64,000 nucleotides of DNA, taken from contig NC_011681.1 in NCBI RefSeq assembly GCF_000150955.2, positions 171,501-235,500 on the forward strand, given 5' to 3'. Below the pieces are notes generated by a model. It was not told where the DNA came from, made no database searches, and saw only the letters and a program-made list of their open reading frames with translations. The position numbers and the translations under genes were made by a program. This document shows positions 1-8,255 of this stretch, piece by piece. The stretch is from Phaeodactylum tricornutum CCAP 1055/1 (lineage: Eukaryota > Bacillariophyta > Bacillariophyceae > Surirellales > Neidiaceae). Numbering within the stretch: position 1 is the first letter of the stretch; every line of letters starts with the position of its first letter.

Positions 1-2
1 AA

Positions 3-833
3 CCCGAACAGGCTAAAGCATTTAAGCAGAATATTCTTGATATGGCGACATCGGAACAGGACAGGTACGAACTAAAGTCCAAGCAAAAGAGAGCCCAAAG
101 ATCAGATTTCATTCTTAATGAATTTATGAAGTGGTTGGATACGAGGGCGGGTGATCCCTTTACGGCCATTCTTGATGGCCCTAACATAGGGTATTACATG
201 CAGAACTTCGAAGGTGGGCGATTTTCTTATCACCAACTGAAGTTTGTGGTTGACTCGTTGGAATCAATGAATGAAAAGCCCCTCGTTATTTTGCCCCGGA
301 AGTATGCCAATGACCGAATTCATCTAACCATCGGCGGTGTAATGCAAACTCTGAAGAAGGAGGAGCTTCAAATCCGGAATTACCTGATAAAAACGGGTCG
401 AGTGTATTTAGTCCCCCCCGGACATTTGGACGACTACTTTTGGATGTTATCAAGCCTCTCCACGCAAACGACAGCAAGGAACGGCCGGGATCTGTCGGTC
501 TTACCAGGAGATCCGGGCGGTAGATGGCCCGGGGCGAGACCGATGCTGATTTCAAATGACCAGATGCGCGACCATAAGCTTGACTTACTGGAACCAAAGC
601 TCTTTCGGCGCTGGTACAGCAACTTCATGGTTCACTACAATTTTGCAGCCTTCGTCGGTGGCCAGTGCTCCCATCCAGACATTGGATTTAACCCTGCTGA
701 TTTCTTTAGCCGCGAAATACAAATGAACCAAAGAGTCGGTGGAGCTAGTTGCTGGCACTTCCCCTTAACGGATTTCGAAAATGAGTGGTTTTGCATATCA
801 ATACCAAAAGTGATTCCCGAAAAAGCAAAATGA
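3..833 (+). CDS. PRORP: Protein-only RNase P (PRORP), 5' end cut by window edge
   Basis: This is the C-terminal 276 residues of a PRORP-type endonuclease, which cuts the 5' leader from precursor tRNA with a metal-dependent NYN/PIN domain. The frame is open to base 3, and the residues before the first ATG (42) align with the neighbouring PRORP at 936-3008, so the gene starts to the left of the window. The nuclease domain shows the expected acidic residues in 'DGPNIGYY', 'LDDYFWML' and 'NDQMRDH'. The terminal 'CWHFPL...WFCI' supplies the His and Cys of the structural zinc site. The PPR RNA-binding half is not visible. It lies tail to tail with its paralog, about 100 bp apart. The family call is firm. 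The compartment it works in cannot be read without the N-terminus. Confidence 0.9.
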   Translation, partial: PEQAKAFKQNILDMATSEQDRYELKSKQKRAQRSDFILNEFMKWLDTRAGDPFTAILDGPNIGYYMQNFEGGRFSYHQLKFVVDSLESMNEKPLVILPRKYANDRIHLTIGGVMQTLKKEELQIRNYLIKTGRVYLVPPGHLDDYFWMLSSLSTQTTARNGRDLSVLPGDPGGRWPGARPMLISNDQMRDHKLDLLEPKLFRRWYSNFMVHYNFAAFVGGQCSHPDIGFNPADFFSREIQMNQRVGGASCWHFPLTDFENEWFCISIPKVIPEKAK

Positions 834-935
834 ACTGTAAATTAAGCTACCACCTACAACAGGAAGAAAATGCCTTGACGAATACCTAGACGTTGCTTTT
901 TGTCTCAATCTAGTTTGGGCTGTATCACTATTGCT

Positions 936-3008
936 TTACCGGCGAATATTTATGCAAAGTCTATCGCTGCCTTCCCAGCCTGTGACAGGGTAGTGCCATA
1001 CCGTGCTGCTTCTTTCCCCACCTACTTCGTTGCCCTGAATCTCTCGGCTGAAGAAATCAGTTGGAACAAAGCGAACATCCCTATCTTGCCATTCATTTTC
1101 AGAATAGGACTCAAGATCATAGTTGACAATGTGGCAACTCGTCCATCGACGAAAGAGCCGTTTTTCCAAAAGCGCTAGCTTGTGATCGCGCATTTGATCA
1201 TTTGTGACAAGCATGGGACGGAGACCTGGAAATCGACGCTGTCTATTGTCAATCGAAACGTGCAGTTGATGCTCAGTCTGATTTGCAACGCTAGCCAGCA
1301 TCCAATAGTAATCATCAAGACATGCTGCTGGGACTTGATACATTTTTCCCTCATCAAGCAGACCATTCATGATGCCAACTTCTCTCTCTGAAAGTTGTTG
1401 CACGGAGTCAATACCTGCCACGTAAAATTTTTCTCCAACATATTTTGAAGGCATAACGACCAACACTTTCTCACCCATGTCCTCAAGTTTGTCCACGACG
1501 AGCTGGACCTGGCTATAGTGCACATTGCCATGTCCAGCATAGGCAACATTTGCTCCATCAACAATTGCAGTAAATGGTTCTCCTTCGTGCTCACGCAACC
1601 ACTCTGAAAACTCAAAAAGGTTTCGCCGTGCCCGCTCAGAGTCTCCTCTACCTTTAAAGTTTTGGTTTCTTGCTTTTAGCTTTTCGCTAAAGTCTTCGTG
1701 TTGCACCGCTGCCATTTCAAGTAAGGTATCATGAACACTTATCCGTTGCTCTTCCGTCAGAGCAAATAGACGGAGATTGGCACCGGTTGCTGGGCATACG
1801 GCGGAGGTTTCGTTCACCGTGACACGGCCTATAGTCAGCAATGGACTGACATTTATACACTTATCAGTGACACAATCGAATTCATAAGAATTCTCCCCTG
1901 CAAACCCAGACACGAATCCATCCAGGATGGTTTCAGCCGCATCTAGACTCAGCTCGAGAAGATCCTCGGCCATTTCAGTAGAAATAGTATCAAAAAGGGC
2001 AGGACCTCCCATTTCCAATGATCCAAGCGTAGAAGCGCCATCAACAGAAAGACCTCCGGGTATGAAGTAACCGCGTCTGGCTAGAGCACCGATGAGAAGA
2101 CCATATGTCTCCGAGTCGAAAATTACACCTTCAGATTTCCTCATTTTACGAAATAAGTTCAACGCGGATATCATATCACCCACATCGCAATAGTGACTGA
2201 GAATAGGAAGGAACGTTCTAAGTTTCTTCCATTCGGAGCTTTTTCCTTGTCTATCTGGAAGCGACGACAAAATGTATTCCGCAGTTTTAGCATCGCTCTG
2301 GCTGATTAACGTCTTTATTCTCAAGAAAATGGATTTCTCCGTAGGTTCGAATAGTACATCGTGAAACGTTGCTGTTTCGAAACACGCTTGCACATTACGT
2401 TCGTCAAGACTCAGAACGTACATGTATGTGCTTACGAAGCGCTCTCGAGGTTTCATGCCACTTTCTCTCATCTTTTTCCACGCAATGAGTGCCGGTGCAA
2501 TTTGTTGGATTTTCGCACAGCGATCGCCAAGATAAGCTAGACAACGGACTAGATATTCATACTGCTCCTCCGAAAAGCCTGTCTCTTCTAAAAATTGCCT
2601 TTTCTGGTCGCGAAGGCGATCCTTAAATCCATCCACACTGATATCCGGTAATGAAAGCAACGATTGGGAGGAAAACAAGTATTCTTGTACTGGCTTGCAT
2701 TCGTCGAGGCTGCACTTTTTGACAACTCGCTGGTTCTCGACAATTTCCTTCATGCAGTTGATATAGGAACAAAAGGTGTCTTGGTCGGAAAGTTCTTCTA
2801 CTTGAATAATCCCCGGCTCCATGCAAATGTGGCTGTTATATCTTTGTTGCGAGAAACACGGGTGTTGGGGGTAAGTCTCCCTATACGAGACGACAGTGCT
2901 CATTGTCCGACAAGTCGTCGGCATTTGAAAAGCTTGAATCGAAACCACCGAAAAGGTCGCTTGCAAAAAAGCAAAGAGACTGATCGATGGTCTTTTGCCT
3001 TTCCCCAT
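936..3008 (-). CDS. PRORP: PRORP RNase P with plastid-type presequence
   Basis: A complete single-exon PRORP of about 690 residues. I start it at the ATG at 3008; the longer open frame to 3281 has only a GTG at its head. From 3008 the protein opens with a basic then hydrophobic stretch ('SLFAFLQATFSVVSIQAFQMP'-like) resembling a signal peptide with an Ala-Phe cleavage motif, so plastid import is likely (inference). PPR-like helices fill roughly residues 140-320. The central zinc cysteines ('CINVS', 'VCPATG') precede the NYN nuclease domain. Catalytic-type residues appear in 'DGANVAY', 'LDDYYWML' and 'NDQMRDH', with terminal zinc ligands in 'WHYPV...LCI'. The reaction is 5' maturation of tRNA without an RNA subunit. 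A TCACAGTCA element sits about 480 bp upstream. Confidence 0.92.
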   Translation of the reverse strand: MGKGKRPSISLFAFLQATFSVVSIQAFQMPTTCRTMSTVVSYRETYPQHPCFSQQRYNSHICMEPGIIQVEELSDQDTFCSYINCMKEIVENQRVVKKCSLDECKPVQEYLFSSQSLLSLPDISVDGFKDRLRDQKRQFLEETGFSEEQYEYLVRCLAYLGDRCAKIQQIAPALIAWKKMRESGMKPRERFVSTYMYVLSLDERNVQACFETATFHDVLFEPTEKSIFLRIKTLISQSDAKTAEYILSSLPDRQGKSSEWKKLRTFLPILSHYCDVGDMISALNLFRKMRKSEGVIFDSETYGLLIGALARRGYFIPGGLSVDGASTLGSLEMGGPALFDTISTEMAEDLLELSLDAAETILDGFVSGFAGENSYEFDCVTDKCINVSPLLTIGRVTVNETSAVCPATGANLRLFALTEEQRISVHDTLLEMAAVQHEDFSEKLKARNQNFKGRGDSERARRNLFEFSEWLREHEGEPFTAIVDGANVAYAGHGNVHYSQVQLVVDKLEDMGEKVLVVMPSKYVGEKFYVAGIDSVQQLSEREVGIMNGLLDEGKMYQVPAACLDDYYWMLASVANQTEHQLHVSIDNRQRRFPGLRPMLVTNDQMRDHKLALLEKRLFRRWTSCHIVNYDLESYSENEWQDRDVRFVPTDFFSREIQGNEVGGERSSTVWHYPVTGWEGSDRLCINIRR

Positions 3009-3612
3009 TTCGTGCTGGGGGACCACAACGCACGTGTGTAGTTTTGAAAGAGAGAAAGCTCCTGGGAGCGACTCAACTGTATGTCGACATGGCGTCGAGA
3101 GCAAGACCAAAGAAGAGTTAGTTTGCAGTTGGTTTCTGCCGAAAAAATAATAATATACGGCGAACAGGTCACCGGCATGAAGTGATTTTGTGAAATGTGG
3201 CAAGCGGACTGTATAACGGACGGAAGCAGACGATACACAACTACGAGTGGTTCTTTCCCGAGGCGATGTGTGCAGAAACACGTTTTGTAGTTAACTGTAA
3301 ATAGCGGTAAAACAGGTAGCTAGGCGAAGAACGAGAAGTTGCGTTAGAGATACACCCACTGTAGCATGACGTCTTACACCTGCCGTTGGAAAGTTTCACG
3401 AGAGATGCGCCATGGGCTAACATTAGCAACGGGAAAGGTTGATCAGGCTACGGTCAAAAATCGAAACCGAATTTATTGAGTCTATTATTGACTGTGAATC
3501 GCGCTACATTTGGATCATTCCGAGAATAAAGCTCACCCTTTGCAAGACTACGAGTCTTTCCGTGAACAGATCGTATTTGCACATCTCTTCGGCTTTCCGG
3601 GCACCTTTACTG
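3009..3612. other. Intergenic, 5' flank of plastid PRORP
   Basis: No convincing gene. It holds the PRORP upstream region and one perfect TCACAGTCA word on the minus strand at 3489-3497. The open frames here lack ATG starts or known features. Confidence 0.6.
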
Positions 3613-3882
3613 TTAGTCCGTTTTGTCGGAAGTTTTGCTGTTCGATTTGGAGGAGCTTTCGGTCGAAGACCCGCCACGAGCCTTTTTGAACTCGCTTTCG
3701 AAGAAGGAAAGGCTAATCAAGAGTCCACCGCTCAAGAATGAAAGGATCACCATGTGAATACGGGCGACGCCAACAATGGCTGCACCGGTTGTCAGGCACA
3801 GCAAAAGCCCAATGACGAGCCGGACGAAGGGCAGCAGCATGACGCCACCGCCCGGTTCCATAACTTGAGAGACAAAAGACAT
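3613..3882 (-). CDS. Pkr1-like small ER membrane protein
   Basis: An 89-residue protein starting at the ATG at 3882. The longer open frame to 4047 begins only with TTG and runs into a stop upstream. It begins 'MSFVSQVMEPGGG', has two hydrophobic segments separated by a short turn ('IVGVARIHMVILSFL'), then 'FFESEFKK' and a Ser/Lys-rich tail. That layout (amphipathic start, PG turn, two membrane helices, Phe-rich exit) resembles the Pkr1 family of ER proteins linked to V-ATPase assembly in yeast. The match is from memory of the family and is moderate. An extra N-terminal exon cannot be excluded. It faces GAA1 across a 304-bp divergent promoter. Confidence 0.55.
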   Translation of the reverse strand: MSFVSQVMEPGGGVMLLPFVRLVIGLLLCLTTGAAIVGVARIHMVILSFLSGGLLISLSFFESEFKKARGGSSTESSSKSNSKTSDKTD

Positions 3883-4186
3883 TACTGGAAACAGTGGTCC
3901 GTAATAAATGAGTCTGGTACGCAAGTCGAAGAGAACAGCCGAAACGGTAGAGACTGCGAAAGATGACGGCCCGATTGATGCTTGAAACGAGTAGGAAACC
4001 GTTGCCTTCCCGGTGTGCGCCCAGAAGTTGCGTGCGATGGAAATCAAGACGTTCGATGGCAGTTATATTATAGCACATACAACGAAATATACAAGCCTAG
4101 GTATCGACCAAGTCAAGACAGTTAACAATTTTAAAGCCGTTCGACCATGGCACTTTTCGCCACTTGTGTCTAGTTTGTTTTCGATC
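3883..4186. promoter_or_regulatory. Divergent promoter region, Pkr1-like / GAA1
   Basis: A 304-bp gap between two divergently read starts. It must hold both promoters. I see no clear TATA box. Confidence 0.5.
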
Positions 4187-6019
4187 ATGGCGGATAGTTC
4201 GGCAGCTAATTCCCAGCAATCGGTAGATGTTACAACTGAAACCTCTTCGACAATACCAAAAAATGTAGGGCAAGGCCGAAAATGGCTTCCAATACTGTTG
4301 CTACCGTATTTCATCGGCATTTCATGGCACGTGGCGCATCCAGCCGTTTCGGTGTTTACTGGACACGATAGAGCACGCCGGGTGTACATTGACGAGAACT
4401 CGTTGGATCCTTCTTCCTTTAAAAGTCCCCCCAAATACTCCATTATCAATCCGTCTGCTCCGAAGAAAGGAGCTTCCGCTGCATCTTTGTGTGCGGCTGT
4501 AGGTGGCAGTACTGGAGAAAACGCATCCTGCCATCGATGGAATGAAACGATCGAGATTCTGCAAATTTTACCCTCGTCAGCCGCCGTCATACCCACCAAC
4601 GAAGCCATCGTCTTGGTGGTTCCCGTAATTGACAATTGGACCGGTGACCAATTCCAGGCTTCGATCCGTGAGCTCATTCAAAGACTTTCGTCAGTTTCGA
4701 TCTCCCCGTGGTTGGCTAAAACATTACTCATTGTTTCTCCTGTTCCCAACGGAAACAATACGATCTCGCTGTCAGAGTCAGTGGGCTCATTTTTGGAGCT
4801 TTACCAAGGTGGACGCTCTACTGCACGTATGAAAAGGAATTTTCCGAGAGATCTATATCCCGGAACCATGATCCGCAACGTATTGGTGGTCGATTGCAAC
4901 GCGACGACGGACAAAGACGGTTCCAATCAGGTGCGAATTCTACCGCAAGGTCGCCGAGGTGTACTACCGAACATGGACTTGGTAGGGCTGACCGCTGCAA
5001 TTGTGCGACGCGGCTCGTTCCTTAATCGGCAGGTCAAGAATACTCGCGATAAGGTCAAAACCGTAATTCATCCCTTTCATGATACCGCAGAACGCTGGAT
5101 GAACATGAGTCAGGAGTACGTGCTCGAAAGTCGACACTGGCATTTACGCGAGTTCATTGATATGATCTTGTTTGAAAGAATGCTCGTAATGGGACCCTTA
5201 CCGCCTCACGCCGAAGCATTGGATCGGGGCATTGACTCGTTGACTCTCGAGGCACATTTCAATCATCTTCCAGCTAGTTTGCACGGACTCTATCAGGCAG
5301 AATTCGTATCGTTGTTGGAACTAATGATCCGTGCTCTCTCAAATCTACATGAGCGGCTTCATCACTCAACTTCCTTGTACCTGCTCACGTCCTACGAACG
5401 CTTCGTCAAACATGAAGAGTACCTGGTACCCAATCTACTCTTGGTTATTCCCATGGTCGTCCGTGCCGTGACTCTGATTGTGTTTGATATTTCGCGGTTT
5501 CACTGGCCGGCAGTGGGCTGGGCTCTCTCGCGGATGCTCCTGGGTACGGCCTGGGTAGCCTGGAGCGTGCCTCTGGTGGAAGCAACGCTGCCGACCGGAG
5601 ATTCGTATCGCAACTACTGGATGGGATTGGTTGTCGCACTCGGATACGGACCCTTGTTGTTCATTCCTTGGACCACCCCGTCCGGTCCAAAGTGCCGTGA
5701 TGCGGCGGCATCTTCCAGTATCCAGTTCCTGGCGTGTCTGCTTGGAGTTTACGTGCACGTCGCCATAGCTTTTGGTCACGTATCACTCGCTTTTCCGTCG
5801 GCAATGATTTGGTCCCCTTTGATTGCCTTTCCATCGTACCGCACTCCACTGGCTGGACCGATGGGATGGACGATCCGATTCCTGAGCGGCTTGCTACTGG
5901 TAGTCACCATGCCGTGCGTGTTTCTGGTACCGAACGTCTTCTCCACCTGGACGGCCTACGTCCAATACGCCTATCTACCGCTACACTTGCTCGTGTCCGC
6001 GATAGCGATGGCCCGCTAG
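4187..6019 (+). CDS. GAA1: GPI transamidase subunit GAA1
   Basis: A 610-residue membrane protein. I start it at the ATG at 4187 (MADSS...); the frame continues upstream to 4013, but that head is a GTG and would overlap the flanking promoter. GAA1 is part of the ER complex that cleaves the C-terminal signal of proteins and attaches a GPI anchor. Visible support: one N-terminal membrane helix (about residues 31-55), then a lumenal 'RRVYIDENSLDP' close to the 'YISENAL' signature of GAA1 proteins, a long lumenal domain with 'NMSQEYVLESRHWHLREFIDMILFE', and five or six membrane helices from about residue 405 to the end. Length matches the family (about 600-620). No intron is needed. Confidence 0.85.
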   Translation: MADSSAANSQQSVDVTTETSSTIPKNVGQGRKWLPILLLPYFIGISWHVAHPAVSVFTGHDRARRVYIDENSLDPSSFKSPPKYSIINPSAPKKGASAASLCAAVGGSTGENASCHRWNETIEILQILPSSAAVIPTNEAIVLVVPVIDNWTGDQFQASIRELIQRLSSVSISPWLAKTLLIVSPVPNGNNTISLSESVGSFLELYQGGRSTARMKRNFPRDLYPGTMIRNVLVVDCNATTDKDGSNQVRILPQGRRGVLPNMDLVGLTAAIVRRGSFLNRQVKNTRDKVKTVIHPFHDTAERWMNMSQEYVLESRHWHLREFIDMILFERMLVMGPLPPHAEALDRGIDSLTLEAHFNHLPASLHGLYQAEFVSLLELMIRALSNLHERLHHSTSLYLLTSYERFVKHEEYLVPNLLLVIPMVVRAVTLIVFDISRFHWPAVGWALSRMLLGTAWVAWSVPLVEATLPTGDSYRNYWMGLVVALGYGPLLFIPWTTPSGPKCRDAAASSSIQFLACLLGVYVHVAIAFGHVSLAFPSAMIWSPLIAFPSYRTPLAGPMGWTIRFLSGLLLVVTMPCVFLVPNVFSTWTAYVQYAYLPLHLLVSAIAMAR

Positions 6020-6245
6020 CGTTGACGACATGCCATGAAACACGCCATCTGGGGGTAAAAGTGTGACAGTGAAAGACATCTCTAGTATGCGTTCTCCCCA
6101 CAAGAATGCGAAATTCCGTAGAGGATGCCGTCATTGATATACACCGTTACGACAGCCTGTTTGACAGGTCGGGCGATGGCCGTAACTATACTAAATTTTA
6201 ACCTTGGCCTTTTTTTTAATATTCGGTCGAGTAGTGTCGCAACAA

Positions 6246-7106
6246 TTAGTACTCGTCCAGAAAGGCGTGAAAGAGTGCCGATCGGGGTCGCATAAAGTCG
6301 TGGCGGTGTTGGAGAAACAGAGGCAACGACAAAGGCGTCCAGCAATCGGCACAAGTCTGCACGTAGTGTTGGTACTCTCGTTGTAACACGGGATCGTTCC
6401 CGTCGAGACGACGACGCGTTCGTTGAATGACTCCACGCGGCGGAGTCTGCCACGCGGCGTTCCGCAGTAAAAGACGGGAGGCGTCGAGTGTACGAAAGTG
6501 TTGGGCGGCGTGTTCCAACAACGTCGTGGACGACGTCTGTTGGACGGTTGCACGCGGTCCGGGGGTGTTTGGTAAGCCGCCCGTAGCAGTTTTTGTAGTA
6601 GCAGTCGTAGTTTTTGTAGTAGCAATCAACCTACCCCTCACCTTTGCAACGTCGGCAAGAGGCCGCGCACCGACGGCCGCAGTGGTGTGGGGTGCTCGTT
6701 GGGTGTTGGTGGTTTCCACTGGACTAGTGCCGAGAGTCGACGTCGACTGCGAGTCACGACGGACACGTTTCGGTGGAGGCGACGTATCTTCGTGTCCCCC
6801 ACCACCACCACAAGTCGAGCGATTGCCGTAGGCGGACCGGGAACGTCGTCGTCGGCTCGTCGTGACGGGCAACCGTACGGGATCGGAACTGTCTCGACGG
6901 GTAGTATCGGTCACTACTGACGATGACGACGACGACACTGTAGTGGAGGAAGGGTAGACGGGACGACCACGAAAGTCATCCCAGCCCACGGTGGGATGAG
7001 GTTTGGAGGTTTGGGTGTCGTGGGGCGGTGGTGGACCAATGCGGTGCCGGCGTGGACGGATCCAAAGACCCTTGCCTCCTCCAAACGATCGGGAACGAAA
7101 TCCCAT
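6246..7106 (-). CDS. Hypothetical low-complexity protein
   Basis: A 286-residue open frame with an ATG at 7106. I do not recognise it. The first two thirds are rich in Arg, Ser, Thr, Pro and Gly with poly-Ser and poly-Gly runs and a basic patch ('SRRRRSRS'). The last 90 residues look more folded, with 'LLEHAAQHFRTLDASRLLLRNAAW' and 'LSLPLFLQHRHDFM'. The DNA is markedly GC-rich, so long open frames arise easily in other frames too; the conserved-looking C-terminus is why I prefer this one. A TCACAGTCA word lies about 490 bp upstream, in the gene's orientation. It could be a nuclear protein, but nothing proves it. Confidence 0.5.
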   Translation of the reverse strand: MGFRSRSFGGGKGLWIRPRRHRIGPPPPHDTQTSKPHPTVGWDDFRGRPVYPSSTTVSSSSSSVVTDTTRRDSSDPVRLPVTTSRRRRSRSAYGNRSTCGGGGGHEDTSPPPKRVRRDSQSTSTLGTSPVETTNTQRAPHTTAAVGARPLADVAKVRGRLIATTKTTTATTKTATGGLPNTPGPRATVQQTSSTTLLEHAAQHFRTLDASRLLLRNAAWQTPPRGVIQRTRRRLDGNDPVLQREYQHYVQTCADCWTPLSLPLFLQHRHDFMRPRSALFHAFLDEY

Positions 7107-8255
7107 ACGGTTGGTGCCTGTCTACCACCAAAAGGTTTGAATGGTTTTGAGTGGTCGTATGAGACGAATGGATGTTTGGATGCCCCCACACCGTTGTGAG
7201 TGGAATCAACCTCGCCGGACGGTGGGTGCCATGGGGAAACATAAGTGAGTCCTGGAAGTCACGAAACAGAGCAAGTTGAACGAGTGAACGAGTGAGTGCG
7301 TTACCAGTGAGAGTGACACGGGTGCCAGACCAAGGGAGCTGGGCTGTGTCCCGCCGACCCACTCGGTGTGGAAACGAAGGACAAGCTCTACCCTACCGTA
7401 CCGACGGTGTCTTGGATTCAAACCAAAGCAGGGCGTGGCGTGCTCGCTTGCTTGTTCCGCCCGACGGGTGGTGCGTGTTGGAACCGCGTACCACGGGTTC
7501 GAATTTCGGATCCAACGCGTGCCGTCCCAGGGGCGGGTAGGGGGGTCCTACTGTAAATATCCGGGTTTGCGGTGACGTGACGTTGCAATGACTGACTGTG
7601 AGACTCCCCCAAACACCTCCCGCGGGACACACGACCAACGGCGGTGACGGCCACCCAAGTCGTGGAACGTTGTGTCGTTCACGTACCACTGGGTACCAAT
7701 TCTACGGGATTGCGGACCCTACCGCACGGTGTTGTTTCCTTTTGGGTCTCCATTGCCCACGCATCTCGTCTGCTACCCACCCACTCACCCACCCGACCGA
7801 CGTGTCCACAACGCTCGGGGTTTTTTTGTGGTTTCTCCACGACCTACCTACCTACCTACCTACCTACCTACCTACCGTAGGAGCGGCATGGAAACGGTAC
7901 GGCAGGGCACGTCCCCCCTTTTTACCTCACACACTCACAACACACGAACCCACTCACCACAGTCCAGTCATTCGTAGTCCTGCAACGAAACAAAAACCCA
8001 ACGCACTCACGAGGGTGATTCAAGTCAGGTTTGCAAGACTGCACTCTCATTCCCTTCTTACTTCATTCCCCAGTCCTTCATACACAGTAAGTGACATACT
8101 TACACACACAAACACACACGCCGTTGACACCGAACGACCCGTAGGAACCTGGTGTGTCTCCAAGCAACCAAACGTAGGTTCCGTTGGGTGTTGTTTTTTT
8201 TTTGGATCCCGTCAGATCGTGGACGCGTTCCGGTCGCGATCTCTCGTCCGTAACC
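7107..8255. other. GC-rich intergenic region with CCTA microsatellite
   Basis: About 1.15 kb between two divergently read genes. Several open frames on both strands are low-complexity and start with non-ATG codons. It contains a TCACAGTCA word (minus) at 7593-7601, a CCTA repeat near 7843-7876 and an ACAC-rich run near 8101-8120. It probably holds the 5' flanks of both neighbours. Confidence 0.55.
7843..7876. repeat. CCTA tetranucleotide microsatellite
   Basis: Eight to nine uninterrupted copies of CCTA in the 5' flank of the DUF6824 gene. Likely length-polymorphic. Confidence 0.95.

Noticed and set aside
3241-3281. Longer PRORP start at 3281
   Set aside because: The codon is GTG and the added 91 residues hide the targeting-type leader that begins at 3008.
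7470-7530. A GGTTCGAAT-like tRNA B-box
   Set aside because: The flanking bases do not pair as a T-stem, and no acceptor, D-arm or anticodon arm can be drawn.
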